Shown: piece after piece, positions 46,501 through 58,000 of the stretch
Layout of the letters: each line of letters starts with the position of its first letter
Position numbering within the stretch: the stretch's first letter is position 1
Assembly (NCBI GenBank): GCA_032622095.1
Contig: CP136064.1
Coordinates: forward strand, 5,883,512-5,947,511
Direction: 5' to 3'
Length of the DNA stretch: 64,000 bases
Source of the DNA: Siphonodentalium dalli
Taxonomy: Eukaryota > Mollusca > Scaphopoda > Gadilida > Siphonodentaliidae
Position numbers and translations under genes: made by a program
Notes under the pieces: model-generated
The model's input: the letters and a program-made list of their open reading frames with translations, nothing else
What the model was told of the DNA's origin: nothing
Database searches by the model: none

Positions 46501-49500
46501 TTATGGGTAACTTTTTAGGATTTAGTCGGAAATATGGCTTGTTGCCATTCACCGGAAAGCTCTCTGCTGTGGTTAAGGAGTCGATTAATTAGAGCATTAC
46601 TGTAAAATGTATCTGAACATTTTTCGAAAGGCTATCTCACTGGGCTATAATGTTCATAATATTGATTGTTTATTTGTACAATATTTACAAACATAATGCT
46701 GACAGTGAAATATTCAGAAATAAACATGATTATATTGTACATGAGCGGCATGGCCAACTAGGCCGTCTTCCTGCCGCCCCTGTTTGGAAATGAAACTTAA
46801 ATAATAAATAGTAAAATGACAACGTGAAGTATAGTAACATCTAAATACATGAAAATATGAAAAAGAAAAAACAACAAAATATGCATGAATGGCGGCATAT
46901 CCAAACCATTTACATGGTATACATAGTATGCTGGTATATGTACTGGTTGTATGTACTGGTTATACCAAGCACTGGGCCAATATTACTGTATCATAAGTGT
47001 AGTGAGTATGGCTGAAATATTATAGTTTTAGACCATATAACAAAATAAGAGCCTTTTTTAAAGATTGCTACCGGGTATTCATTTTGTTCATATCCATCAG
47101 TTCTGTTCATAAAGGACAAGGTTACATATTATCCAGCCGAAATGAAAGGTGAACATACCAGGCTTTTTACTAGCAAGTAACAATGCTGGGGCTCATGTCA
47201 TGCATATAGGCATAACTGCACAATCTCGACAAAAGGTATTGTTGCATTTAATTTTAGACGAGTATACTATACTACAAGATCATATTTCTATCATTTAGAT
47301 TTATCAATACACATGTACTGTAGGTGAACCTATACATGTAATTGCATTATTAAAGCAAATTAAATCATCTGGAAATTCAATTTCATCACATAATTTAATT
47401 TAATACTGATATCTAAAAAAAATTCAACTTTGTGTCAAAATAATAAAAATACAGATCTAGTTTTAAGTCTTTAGATAAAGCGTAACTTTTGAGATAACAC
47501 AAATAATTCAAATCTAATGGAAGAATTAACTTTTGGAAATAAATAAATTATTTGAAGACAAATACAAATTTCAACATCCATTGTGATGATTTAAAACATA
47601 CCAGTACATGTATGTTTTCATATATCAATTTCATGTTCTGAGTCTCAAAACTCAGAAAAAAGGACACATTTTCCTTAAAAGTATATATAGAATCTACAAT
47701 ACATGACATACATGTAAATGGTATCACAAGACATACCGTACTGTTACATAGTATCACATGACATGCATGGCATCACAAGAGCAATATGCTCAATTCAATT
47801 TGCTTCAGTTGACAAGCAAGTTTTGCCTTATTTTGAAGAAGTATGCATTAAAATTCCACTGTTAAATTGCAGATGAGAATATTGCAGCATTTGATCTAAT
47901 AAACACCTAACAAAAAGTAAGTTCCCCCATATAATACCATGTATCTAGTCTCCTAACCGTATGTTATTCCTCCAGTCGTGTTGAAATTTTCAACATGATA
48001 AATGCAGCACATTGTGGTACTTAATTACAAGTATCCCAATGATTTTCTAAACTTCTTTTGATTGAAAAAATATCCATTTTGGAAAATCACACTTTAAACG
48101 TTGATGCTCGACACGGTAGCATGTTGATGAGCTAACTGGGTGAAGGTGTTTGTTGATTGTCACTGGCCTTATAACTGCATGGGATTTTTTCTTGAACTTC
48201 ACCAGCAGTCACACTGGAATTTAGGGGCATGATTTTGAACCACCCGGACACCCTCATATCTGGCCCACTGCATTCACTCGAAAGGATCCCTGCCCTGTAT
48301 GGTGGACCAAGCAAGTGTTACCAGTTACCACCATAGATTTATTGATTGCAAACAACCGAAGGTCGCTCAAAGAATCAGTGTTTCACCGACTGTGATAAGA
48401 AAACTTTCAAGAAACTGGCTATGCGAAAGACCGTTTCAAAATTGGGCAGTCTTCACACATCCAGTTTCTTGAAAATGAGTTTTCTTATCACATTCAGTGA
48501 AAAAACCCATTCTATGAGCGACATGCACTACCGAGGTGTTTGCATCCAACAGATTTATAGCGATAAGTCTTGCTTGGTCCGCCATATGGGCAACAGTTCC
48601 ATTTGAGTGAATGCAGTGGACCATATATGGGGGTGTTTCAAAATCATGCCCTAAATTCCCACAGTGTGACAACTGACTGGTCAATTTGAAGAAAATCCAA
48701 TGCAGTTACAGTAATGCCCTAATTAATCGACTCTCTAACCACAGCAGAATTATGGGTAACTTTTCAGGATTTAGTCGGAAATATGGCTTTCCGATGAATG
48801 GCAACAAGCCATATTTCCGACTAAATCCTGAAAAGTTACCAATAATTCTGCTGTGGTTAGAGAGTCGATTAATTAGGGCATTACTGTATATGGACAGTGA
48901 CACTTAACCAACAGTAATCACCCAGTTAGCCCATCAACATGCGATTATGTTGAGAGTCAAAGTTGAAAGGGTGATTTTTGAAATTAGTAACTTTTCCAAT
49001 CAAGCGAATATCAGAAGAAAGTTAGAGAACTAACTCCCACAATGTGCTGCACTTTTGTTCTCAATTTGTTTGATACACTGTATATCAATTTGACATTGGA
49101 GATACAGGGTATTATATGGTGGGGGAACTTACTTTTTTTAGGTGTTTATAAATTACTACAATAAAGGTTTGAACACAACTGTACTGCCCTTTATGGAGCC
49201 CCAGACAGAGAGAACAATACACTGATGACTGTCGTCTGCTTGGGTCTGTGTGAGGCTCCATACGGGAGTGCTACCCTAAGTAAATGACTCATCGAACAAG
49301 GGGTGGCAACCCTGTTAGACCACATCTCGGTTAGACTTTCAACGATGTCATACACCGCAAGACAACCAGAGGATTGTGTGGTTAAAACACATAACCAGGG
49401 TGTCTTTACCGCATTTAATCGCAGTGCCATGGAACCAGTTACTGGGTCAATTACAGTAATGCCCTAATTAATCGACTCCTTTAACCACAGCAGAATTATG

Positions 49501-52500
49501 GGTAACTTTTCAGGATTTAGTCGGAAATATGGCTTGTTGCCATTTATCGGAAAGCTCTCGGGGAGAGCTTTCCGATGAATGGCAACAAGCCATATTTCCG
49601 ACTAAATCCTGAAAAGTTACCCATAATTCTGCTGTGTTTAAGGAGTCGATTACTTAGGGCATTACTGTACTTAGTACAGTACTATAAGTGTGACTTAATA
49701 CTTACATGATAAGAGCCTCCCATTCGAAAAAATTTTCTTCATCCACTGGACCACCAATAATCCCTTCAGGAGGATTGAGTGTCAGCTCTGAAAAATAAAC
49801 ACAAATGCTTAGGCCGCCACCACACCAATATTGTAGCCTGGTTATGAGGCCAAACGAATATTATAGCCTGGTTTACGAGGCCACACCAATATTATAGCCT
49901 GGTTTATGAGGCTACACCAATATTATAGCCTGGTTTAGGAGGCCACACCATTATTATAGCCTGGTTTACAAGGCCACACCGATTATTACAGCCTGGGATA
50001 TAGGTGTAAAAGCAACCCATACACTTCAGTCCTCAAACTACACCTAGGAATGCCTCACTTTCGTGAAGTTTTGTCACGTTCCGGTTACTAAAATAGGTTG
50101 ATGAATGCAGGAAATACTATATACTAGTATAGACTTCATATACGGTACTCTAAAAAACTTATCATAGTCGTATTCATGTATATTATTATTATTAAACAAG
50201 CTGACATTTCCAAATTCCAAACAGAATCGATTCCGAGGCTACACCCTTTACCCAACAAAACGGCCAAAACCGGCCAAATAAAGCTTCAACAGCCTAAAAT
50301 ATCTTCGGTCTGTCTCAATAGAACCATACAAATATGGATATCATTGGAACCGGCTCCTTGACCACATTGTGATAGTTACAGTTATGCCCTGTGCCAATGC
50401 ATTCTCTTATATATGCGAGTCGACCATAGGTCGCCTCGCATATATAAGAGAATGCATTGGCCTAAAAAAAATGCATTGGCACAGGGTCCTTCTGTTGGGT
50501 AAAGGGTTAAGCAAGTCTGGGTATATACATGTATGCAGGGGTGGATCCAGGGATTTTTTGGGGACACCTGTTTTGGGACCATGATATGCCGAAGGCATAT
50601 CCAGAGGGCCATAGGCCCGAGATGGGGTTAGGTACGGGAGGGGGTCACCCCACTCCCTTAGGTGCAGCATTAAAGATCCCGCATAAGAAAATGCACTGGC
50701 TTACAAGGTCAAGATAAAGGCCAATGTATTATCTTATATATGCGAGGCTCCTTAGATGGGAGACTCTCATTTATATAAGAGAATGCATTGGCACAGGATT
50801 TTTGCAAAATTTCAAGAAGCCCCAGTCATGAAAGGGTTAAAATATTTCTCACTGGACACTTGATTAAGCAAATAAAGGCTCTATATCAACTGTATATTGA
50901 TGATTTGCATTGCATGTTGTTGAATTATAATAGAAGATTTCCTTCAAAATATAGAAAATTCAGCTTTAATAAAACTATCCACTTGCAATTTGGGGACATT
51001 TAGGCCACCAGAGTTTGGGCGCCCAAACCTGTAACAGGTATCAAAAGAGCCCTGGATCCTTCCCTGCATGTATGTCTATTTTAGTGAGACGAAATCAGTG
51101 GCCCCGATTGAGACTGGAGACGACAAGGCAAGTGCTATCTAGTCTGGATTCTGGCCCGCAATGCGAAATGACGTAAATTACATCACAAACCTTGTCATGA
51201 TGTATTCACTGGTTTTCATTATGCTAACCAGCGAAATTGGTGTAAATTATACTAATAGGCCTACCGGTAATTAAGTCTTCTTCGGAAGTTGTGAAGTAGC
51301 CAATTTTATTTTCCATTTTGTTGGTCTGTATCTGTATCAGTATCTGTACATGTATGTATACAATGCAGGAGCCGATTACGGCTTTAGGCGCATTGGTGGA
51401 GGAGGATGATGATGTCATGTTGGTGTTGGCGCTGCAACAGGATCAGTGTCTGGTTGTTCCCCTCACAGACCAGATAAAAAACTGTCAATGTCACTGATAT
51501 CAACAACTGACTGTTCCAGTTGGTTCCATTCCACAGTTGTTTTAACAAAGAAGGAGTATTCGTATTGTGAGCTGCTGGTATGCAGAAGTTGGAACAATTC
51601 TGTGTTGTTACACACCTCCTTCTCCACCGGATTTTGACTGACAGTCCACAAATTTAGTTGGCTTTATTTTCCTTGTGTCTTTCTTCTTGTGTTTGAGATA
51701 ATCAGGCTTAGGAAGGGCTGGGACCAACCCCTTGACTATTTTGTGGTATTGAACCAGTCGCTGTTCTTTCCTTCCTTCTTCGAGGGGTGGGAGCTTTAGC
51801 TCAGACAGCATGCCTGTGAGTCTGTGACTGATCCATCATCTCGTCTGTATTTGTTCTTTATGAAGCGTGCGGCTCTTCTTTGCACCTTCTCTAGTCTAGT
51901 GATGTCGGTCTGGTGGTGAGGGTCCCAAACGACAGCACCATAGTCCATGATGGATTGTGAAAGCGCGATGTAGGCTTTTTTTTCGCAGGTGTCAGGTGCA
52001 TGGCGAATGTTCCGTCTGAGTAGACCCAACGAGCAGCTTGCCTTCTTTGCTGTCTTCTTGATGTGTGTAGCCCAGGTTAAGTCGTCTCAGAATGTGATGC
52101 CCAAGTAGGGGTTTTCGGTGACTGTTTGAAGAATGTGGCCGTCCAATTGATACATGTATGGTGTTTTTTGACTGATGTAACAGTGATGTTCATTATGTAG
52201 CATTTTTTAGCATTGAATTTCATGCCCCATGTATCAGCCCATTCTTCAAGTGCATGAAGGTCATTCTGTAAGATGTTATGGTCCTTCTGGTTCTTCACCT
52301 CCCGGTATAGCAGACAGTCATCGGCAAACAACTGCACTTGGGAGCGGACGCAGTTTGGTAAGTCATTTATGTGGATCAGGAATAGTAAAGGACCCAGGAC
52401 AGTTACTTGTGGAACGCCAGATTTCACAGGGGCATATGATGAGCAGGATCCGTCGATGGTGACTCGCATCCTCCTTACCATGAGAAAAGTCTTCAACCAT

Positions 52501-52785
52501 GATACTATTGACGTATTGTCAGTATTGATAGTATGGGTCAGGTGATTTCCGATTCGGTGCCTCTGCGCAATTGCTAAACGGAAATCATGTGATGAAATAA
52601 AAAAAATCTTAACACGCAATCAGAAATTTGAGCTGATGGTATAGAAAAAAAATTTGACATCATTCACAACCACCGCATGGCCGTGAATGTGGTTGCTATT
52701 ATATATACATATCACGAAATATGGTAACTTAATTGAACATACGCTTATATTCAGCCATCAAACGCTTCAACGCCGAACCAGCCAT
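40487..52785 (-). CDS. UBE2G2: UBE2G2, ubiquitin-conjugating enzyme E2 G2, complete
   Basis: Five exons on the minus strand: 52785-52743, 49787-49706, 46431-46313, 41673-41533, 40599-40487. Together they total 498 nt, giving 165 residues plus TGA, the same length as human UBE2G2. It opens [20 protein letters not shown]. It keeps HPN before the active site, the catalytic Cys in GRVCISILH, and the acidic loop [17 protein letters not shown] that marks the G-type E2s. The end is KSLGL. All phases agree. From family knowledge, UBE2G2 loads ubiquitin for ER-associated degradation with ligases such as gp78 and HRD1, building K48 chains at the cytosolic face of the ER. Introns hold a LINE fragment, a hAT element and several MITEs, none of which break the coding sequence. 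Confidence 0.97.
40842..41054. mobile_element. TA-flanked foldback MITE
   Basis: Same family, TA on both sides, in UBE2G2 intron 4. Confidence 0.85.
41413..41560 (-). repeat. Tandem copies of the UBE2G2 exon 4 donor
   Basis: Four copies of a roughly 30-36-bp unit that reads on the minus strand GTCAGTATGCTCGCAG then GTGTGTTAAATATTA. The real donor is the copy at 41533. The others lie downstream in the intron. Two further eroded copies are visible at about 41060-41120, beyond a foldback element. Confidence 0.93.
41533..41673 (-). CDS. UBE2G2: UBE2G2 exon 4 (active-site Cys)
   Basis: The 141-nt exon encodes [20 protein letters not shown], then [20 protein letters not shown] and VVSMLA. Catalytic Cys lies in GRVCIS. 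The acceptor is GAACTTTTCAG and the donor GCAG-GTGTGT. Copies of both edges occur in the flanking introns (41413-41532 and 42084-42165). Confidence 0.97.
41742..42000. mobile_element. Composite MITE between the two UBE2G2 exon 4 acceptor copies
   Basis: It starts CCCTGCAGGGAGCCCCACAC, runs through one GCATTCTC hairpin, and ends GGCACTCAAAGGG at TTAA. Left and right ends belong to different families. Confidence 0.7.
42084..42165 (-). repeat. Displaced duplicate of the UBE2G2 exon 4 acceptor
   Basis: The text CATACCCTCCCATCAGAATA and the following TACTGAAAATTTCAACATAC repeats 41651-41730 with few changes. It includes the acceptor TTTTCAG and the first codons YSDGR of exon 4. A MITE (about 41742-42000) now separates the two copies. 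Confidence 0.92.
42408..43882. mobile_element. Element with about 100-bp inverted ends
   Basis: TGTGGGTCAATTTACCCCC at 42408 and its inverse GGGGGTAAATTGACCCATA near 43882 start arms that also share AACCATTTTGGTTA and TAGTGCCCT. The left arm carries a 14-15 base C run. No coding sequence recognised inside. It lies in UBE2G2 intron 3. Confidence 0.65.
43921..44105. mobile_element. piggyBac-type MITE, CCCTTTGAGTGCCAGG ends
   Basis: Flanks TCAA and TTAA. Ends CCCTTTGAGTGCCAGG and CCTGGCACTCAAAGGG. One hairpin arm is followed by a run of about 23 T, so the hairpin has lost its other arm. Confidence 0.8.
44198..45873. mobile_element. Degenerate hAT element with transposase remnant
   Basis: Ends CAGGCCTTTAGATTAGCC and, inverted, AGGCCTTTAAATTACCCC. 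The repeated flank is GATGTAGC (44190-44197 and 45874-45881). It carries the C-terminal dimerisation region of a hAT transposase on the minus strand and sits in UBE2G2 intron 3. The TAATTTGGGGACA block is repeated three times near the right end. Confidence 0.85.
45318..45480 (-). pseudogene. hAT transposase C-terminal dimerisation fragment
   Basis: The minus strand reads [39 protein letters not shown]. The S-N-A-x-x-E-R-x-F-S signature and the ETLD-x-L-x-R-I pattern are typical of the hAT family dimerisation domain. Only about 55 codons remain and the frame is closed upstream. Confidence 0.8.
45944..46178. mobile_element. hAT-type hairpin MITE, 235 bp double form
   Basis: Same termini as 4679-4829, with TTGATATC duplicated at 45936-45943 and 46179-46186. 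Two hairpin cores are joined through GAGGTGTAAGCAG, as if one MITE had inserted into or recombined with another. Confidence 0.9.
46313..46431 (-). CDS. UBE2G2: UBE2G2 exon 3
   Basis: The 119-nt exon runs from CTCTTTTTCAG to GTATGT. It encodes [20 protein letters not shown], then [19 protein letters not shown]. The YPLSPPKM and FHPN motifs are standard E2-fold landmarks. Confidence 0.97.
46460..46602. mobile_element. TA-flanked foldback MITE, one arm mostly deleted
   Basis: Same family, TA on both sides, 143 bp. The right arm keeps only about 45 bp. It lies just upstream of UBE2G2 exon 3 in the transcript. Confidence 0.85.
47902..49146. mobile_element. TA-flanked element with long inverted ends
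   Basis: Ends AACACCTAACAAAAAGTAAG and, inverted, AACACCTAAAAAAAGTAAG. TA on both sides. Inverted homology extends for several hundred bases, with an inner foldback (GATAAGAAAACTTTCAAGAA against TTGAAAATGAGTTTTCTTAT). No transposase; the open frames inside are unrelated to known families. It lies in UBE2G2 intron 2. Confidence 0.75.
48709..48886. mobile_element. TA-flanked foldback MITE
   Basis: Same family with shortened centre, TA on both sides, inserted in the larger element 47902-49146. Confidence 0.85.
49454..49667. mobile_element. TA-flanked foldback MITE
   Basis: Same family, full palindrome, TA on both sides. It lies 38 bp from the UBE2G2 exon 2 donor. A broken half copy is at 15111-15234. 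Confidence 0.85.
49706..49787 (-). CDS. UBE2G2: UBE2G2 exon 2
   Basis: The 82-nt exon after TTATTTTTCAG encodes [20 protein letters not shown] and EWEALI, and ends in a split Met codon at GTAAGT. An irregular tandem repeat of about 31 bp lies in the intron just upstream (49815-49998) but does not cross the junction. Confidence 0.97.
49815..49998. repeat. About 31-bp tandem repeat in UBE2G2 intron 1
   Basis: Five or six copies of GAGGCCACACCAATATTATA plus GCCTGGTTTAT, with drift. It starts 27 bp from the exon 2 acceptor but does not include it. Confidence 0.8.
50244..50506. mobile_element. piggyBac-type MITE, one hairpin deleted
   Basis: Reverse orientation. Left flank is CTACA instead of TTAA, right flank TTAA. 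The second hairpin is reduced to one arm. Confidence 0.8.
51330..52560 (-). pseudogene. 5'-truncated non-LTR retrotransposon (reverse transcriptase)
   Basis: Minus-strand fragments in shifting frames read [39 protein letters not shown] and [17 protein letters not shown], then [20 protein letters not shown] and [13 protein letters not shown]. The order (SGVPQG, FADD box, KC-x-x-M, then the C-terminal RAARF region) is that of Jockey/CR1-type reverse transcriptases. G of SGVPQG is changed to V and at least three frameshifts are present. A CTGTAT-type short repeat near 51330 marks the 3' tail. It lies in UBE2G2 intron 1. Confidence 0.88.
52743..52785 (-). CDS. UBE2G2: UBE2G2 exon 1
   Basis: The 43-nt exon encodes [14 protein letters not shown] plus one base and ends at donor GTATGT. 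The split Gln codon (C then AG) is completed by exon 2. It is far too short for ORF calling and was found by looking for the conserved N-terminus. Confidence 0.95.
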
Positions 52786-55059
52786 AACTTAATTATGTCC
52801 GATGTGTTAATAAAGCTGATTAGGGAAACATAATTCGAAAGTGCGATATGTTGAAGCAGAAAACACAATTTGCACAAGCCGAGGCGAGCAATATTTTCTT
52901 GCTCTTCTGTCTTTGGAGACGAAAAAGCTGTAAGGCATGTAAGATGCATACTATGTTACATAGTCTTTGATTGGACAGCTTGTGAACTCTTAAACCGACA
53001 AGACCAATCAGAAGCTGTATCACACTTTTCCTTCGTTTAGCATTTCCCACTCTCCGGTTTTAAACTTTTGGCTATTGTTTTGTTAACCGTTTTTGCTTTT
53101 ATGTACCCATTTTACGGTGTTTTATTCTATTTTAATATGTAAACGAATGTGCCAGTTTTAAATTGTTTCCAAGATACAGAAATTAACAGGTAATTTTTAT
53201 AATTAGTTGATTTATTTTAACAATTTTCAACAGATTATGCTTTCTCGTAAATTCATAATGAGGGTTGTGGCATTTTTCATTGTCAGATTCTGGCATTCGG
53301 CTGATGTACATTTTGATGCAAGCGTAGCGCAGGAGTATGCAGGATTAATTGCAAAGAATGACCAACATCCATTGAAGAAATATCTTTATAAATGGAGGAT
53401 TGAGTACAAAGCATATGAGATTTCTGCAAGTCCTTTCTCACTAATGAATCAATCAATGATTCAAATTCAATGAAAACTAGTATTCTCAATACAATGCACT
53501 TATGCAGACACTGAGGAAGGTTGCAAAGAAGAGCTGTTGCAGAAATGGGTTCAAATGAGTGTATTATTATCTAGGAATTATGTGTCACACTTCGTCAAGC
53601 ACAAAAATGAGGATGATGATTAATCCCGTGCGCCAGCCCGGTAAACAATGCGAAGAGGTCAGGAGGACAAGTCAGTAATGAAACTTGGTCGAAAGAGAAC
53701 AGAATGGTCGCATCGACTCACTGATCTATTGCTGTATATAGATGAGTATCTGGGGGTGAATTAGGTGAGTTTACCCCTGGTATAGAATGACATATAAAAG
53801 TATAAGCCTTTAACATACCCAATTTATACTTTAGACGGGGAACGAGAGCTAGGAACGCCAAAGGTGGTAAATGATGGCGGCAGTGATTTGTATGGATGGA
53901 GAGCAAAGGCAAATGTGAAGGTACACTGTACATGTATATGTGGGATTAACTAAAAGGAGCAGAGATTGGTCTGGAATATCTGAGAAAAGTTCGAGTAAAG
54001 AACAAGGAAATTATAAGAGTGTTTACAGACTGTAGAATGGTTTACTCACATCAGTGACATGAGATTTCAGGCCATAAAATCCAGAAAATTTTGCGAGAAT
54101 CAAAATATAGCATTTCTATAGTGAATCAGATGCTCTTAGGAGAATCAAACTAAGAATCATGATTCCGATCCAGGCGATTCTTCTCAGATTATAAGTCCTG
54201 GATTCCGAGAGGGCAGACAGAAGAAGTAATAAAGATAAGAAGACATATGTAGAGTTTGAGCTAGGGCCCTGCGAATCTGAAATTCAGCAAACGAATAAAA
54301 TCTCGAATCTAATCAGCTGTCTGTCAGTGTCTGACATCGAATCCGAATCAAATCGGGATAAGCATGGGATGGTGAAAAATCATAGCTGATTATTGTTCAC
54401 TTATTTTTCATGAAAGCTGAGACTTTTTTCCAATATGAAACAAAGAACCACGACAGAGTTTGCAGGTAAACTTTTTGTGACTGACATCGTTCTCATCTTC
54501 ATTTTTGAACGAAAATTTAAATTATATATCACTTAGTATAACATGTGACATATACGTCGTCTAAACACAGACCTTGATGTCGACTACAGGTATAAAATGA
54601 ATAATTACTGCTGATGATACACTGATCGACTACTCTAGTAGTGTGTATACATGTATATACCGGTAATAGAGTTTATTTATTTGATAGTCGCAACTATAAC
54701 TATATTCCAAGGATTTCAGGACTGATGTATGCTGCATCATAAACAATTGCATGCATAATGATGCGCATGACAGGCCACCACATCAGTACCCGGATGGCTA
54801 CTTGTATAAATAATGCATTTCGTTTGACAGGAGGTAACTCTATTTAACCATCGTGAGAGTTTTATCATTGTGATACTAGCCAGAAAATTTACACCAATGC
54901 ATATAACTTTCATTGCATATAACTTTAATTTAACTTTTATGTTCAATGTTTTGGTGGCTCGCACATTTTCCAAAGAATTACATTGACTGCTCTATTAATA
55001 AGAAAGAGAAACTATTATTTTCAGAGTCCGTGTGATACGGGAGACAAATCACACCCATC
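52786..55059. promoter_or_regulatory. Divergent intergenic region between UBE2G2 and TOP2
   Basis: The two start codons face away from each other about 2.3 kb apart. Two CCAAT boxes sit close to the UBE2G2 start: an inverted one at 52969-52974 (GATTGG) and a direct one at 53004-53008. Their spacing of about 34 bp would suit paired NF-Y binding. No clear TATA box was found for either gene. The stretch 53200-54900 holds short open frames that I do not recognise and no clear repeat. A shared promoter is inference; TOP2 may have its own start nearer 55000. Confidence 0.4.
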
Positions 55060-55095
55060 ATGTCAGATAGTGAGGCCAGTGATCTGAAGTGGCAG
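55060..55095 (+). CDS. TOP2: TOP2 exon 1 (predicted start)
   Basis: The 36-nt exon encodes MSDSEASDLKWQ and ends TGGCAG before GTTAGT, the same donor hexamer as exon 2. Phase 0 fits exon 2. The N-terminus of TOP2 is not conserved, so this exon rests on an ATG, a good donor and correct phase. The alternative is that translation starts at the ATG at 57979 and this is 5' UTR. A possible acceptor (TTATTTTCAG, ending at 55024) suggests a further 5' UTR exon upstream. Confidence 0.6.
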
Positions 55096-58000
55096 GTTAG
55101 TATGTAATAATCAAGGCCACAATAAAAATATTGTTGGTTTCTACTTGCCCTACCCAAATTTTCAAAGTTTTGACAGCGGGTAGGTTGGTAGGGAAATTCT
55201 TCTCTTTTTTTTTGCGAGTTTAGTGTAGCACAGTAGCACTGTATACATGTATGCAAGGTATTTCTGTGAACACTGTTCTGATACATAACTTTAATAACGT
55301 TAATAACCATAGAAATAGCAGTAAGAGCAACAGTGCAGAGTACTTTTGAACAATAACATTAAACATTAATTAATACTCGGGCAATTAATTGATTTTACTA
55401 TAATACTAGTTGAATCTAGACTTCCTGCATAAATTTTTTTAGGAACAAATGGTGATTTTTTTTATATTCAAAATATACTGAAATCTGATCTCGTGGTTCA
55501 GTTCAACACAACCGAACATCATTGTCCAATAATTTCTAGTTAACATGTATGCATATTCTCTCAGAACATTCTTCTAATAAAATTACACTTCTTGTCACAA
55601 TTACAACAGCACCTGTCTTAACAACTTATCAAAGTGACCATTGCTTTAATTTCGTTGTCAGCAGATGAATAAGTATGACTAGTCTAATATTTAAAATAAA
55701 AAATTTAAACCTCAATGTAATAATATTGAGTCGCCGTCTTTTAAAGCAGTCGGTCGGGGCGAACAGAAACCAACAATTTATTAAGTGTGGCCCAAGTATG
55801 GTGGATAGATATGACTGAAAGGTTCAAGTTCTCATGATTCTGTTGCTTTAATACATGTACATGTAGCCACAGTAGGTTAACCATGATGTCTGAAACGTTG
55901 ATGAATATATAGGATCTCCAAATCTCACCCAAATAATGGGTTAGGCCAAAAAAAAAAATAGGTGTGTTTGGGGTCAACTACCACTAAAAAATTAGGGTAG
56001 GTAAGGTAGGTTTTTTTTTTTCTTTTAAGAAACTTTTAGTGTTTGGAAATTTCCGGGGTTTTCCCTCTATTAAGGTGCAGTAAAAGGGTTTATGAGCATA
56101 AAGTGGACACCAAAAGTACTTATTATCTCTATAGTTAATTTGTAAACATACCTTTCTATCTGAAACATTCCTTTTTGGGCAGATTTGGTTGCAAATCAAG
56201 CAATGTTTACCGCGATACAGAGGTCACGATACGATACGTATCGTGATTTTACTTACCTAAAATTATAGTGATATTGCCGAGTATTTGTACGGACTGTATA
56301 TACACTGATATATAGCGATAACGACGGGTGGGTATGTGCTTGCGTGGCTATATGTAAGCCAACATGAACTCGCTAAAATATGTGTACTAGACGTTCGTCT
56401 AAAATGTTTGTTGTTGCAACTTGTATTGTATTGTCTATTAAGAAGAAAAAAACTAATTAAAACCTCGTCCATGCATCGACTATCAGTGATATCCCATCGG
56501 CCTGGAAGCATAAAGATGCCGACATTGTTGCACTGCGTTGTCTGAACAAAATTAATTGGAGAGTACAAACACTACCCGTTGACCAATGAGGAACGTCGTC
56601 TCCGAAAATCTCTCAGTCAATGTCACGAGATTGACAGTTAAATGGGAGGGGCTTTATATTAATAACTCATGTCAAGTTGTCAACTTTATAATGGGAATTG
56701 GGGGAGAGGATTCATTGTCTGTTGACAAGTTTATTGCAGGAAGTTTAACAATTGCTCAGCAACCCACACGGGCCAGTACTGGCACAGTGCAGTGTTGACG
56801 TGACATGGGGAAAGACATACATGTAGATTGATCTGATATAGGTTGAGATCACTCTGGTTACTAGTAACAGTGAAAGAAAAATTGCAGCAATAGCAGTAAG
56901 ACAGACATCAAAGTTTGGCCGCCGGTTGTAAACGACATGTCATTGACAAAGTAGGTCACTTGCTGAATGACGTGTACTGTTGAAATAGGTCATTAAAATT
57001 GAGGTCAGGTCAGGTCTGTGCTTTGATCAGTGGACCACTAGCGACTGATTGATCTATTAATACAATGTGTTTCAAGAAGATGGCATTGTATTGTCCACAC
57101 ATGAGTCGGAGTTAAAGGGTTTGTGGAGACAACACAAATTTTTTTTTTTCTCATAATCAATAAAAACATTAGGGTCAGCGACTTTTTATAGGGTCGGTCA
57201 GGAGACCCCAAACACACCTATTTTTTTGTTTTGGCCTGGCACATGGTCTAGTTTCATAGCTACCAGTGATACAATAACTTACATAGTGGTATATACATAT
57301 ATACATGTACCTGTGAAGGTATGCAATGTTAACCAATTTAATTTATGATGTCAATCAGTTGTGTAAATTCTCTGTTAAATGAGCAGGTGCTAATTCTATT
57401 ATAATTGTGCAATTTGGAGAATCATTGACTGGATTTTCATCATATCTTCATCCTATTATCGTATATCGCTGAATGGGTCACTATCATCTCGCGACATGCG
57501 GTCGAGTACCCAGCTTAATATTTTGCATTGTCGAGTACCTCACTTAACAAATCTCACAGCTAAACGAGATTCCCAATATCGTCTGCAAAATTACTTTTAT
57601 TTTTGAAGGATTCCAATGTCCAAAACAAAATGAAAATGCAAGCTGGTGTGACATAAAGTCTAAAGACTCACAGTATCCTTACAATTAAATCGTTTGATGG
57701 TAGGCCTATATAAAATTCCTTTGTATCATGTGATCCCACTCCGATATTTCGTAGAGCGAGGTACTCGGCCACACTGATTTTATTAAGTGATGTACTAGTA
57801 ATCGACCGCACGAAATATTAAGCTGGGTACTCAACCGCACGTTGCGTGATGATAGTTAGTGACCCCTTCAGCATTACTATCCACATGATTACATGGTTCT
57901 TTATAAAGGCATAGGAAATTCCCTTTTCGTTTCAACACTAGTTAGTAGTTAGCATCCAAATTGTTTGTATTCCAGCAGATGCTAGGTGGTACTGCCAGTC

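Noticed and set aside
48346..48606. 86-codon frame inside the 47902-49146 element as a transposase
   Set aside because: No DDE/D motif or helix-turn-helix features; it spans the inner foldback.
53207..53473. 88-codon plus frame in the UBE2G2-TOP2 spacer
   Set aside because: No family recognised and the frame closes without a splice site; insufficient support for a gene.
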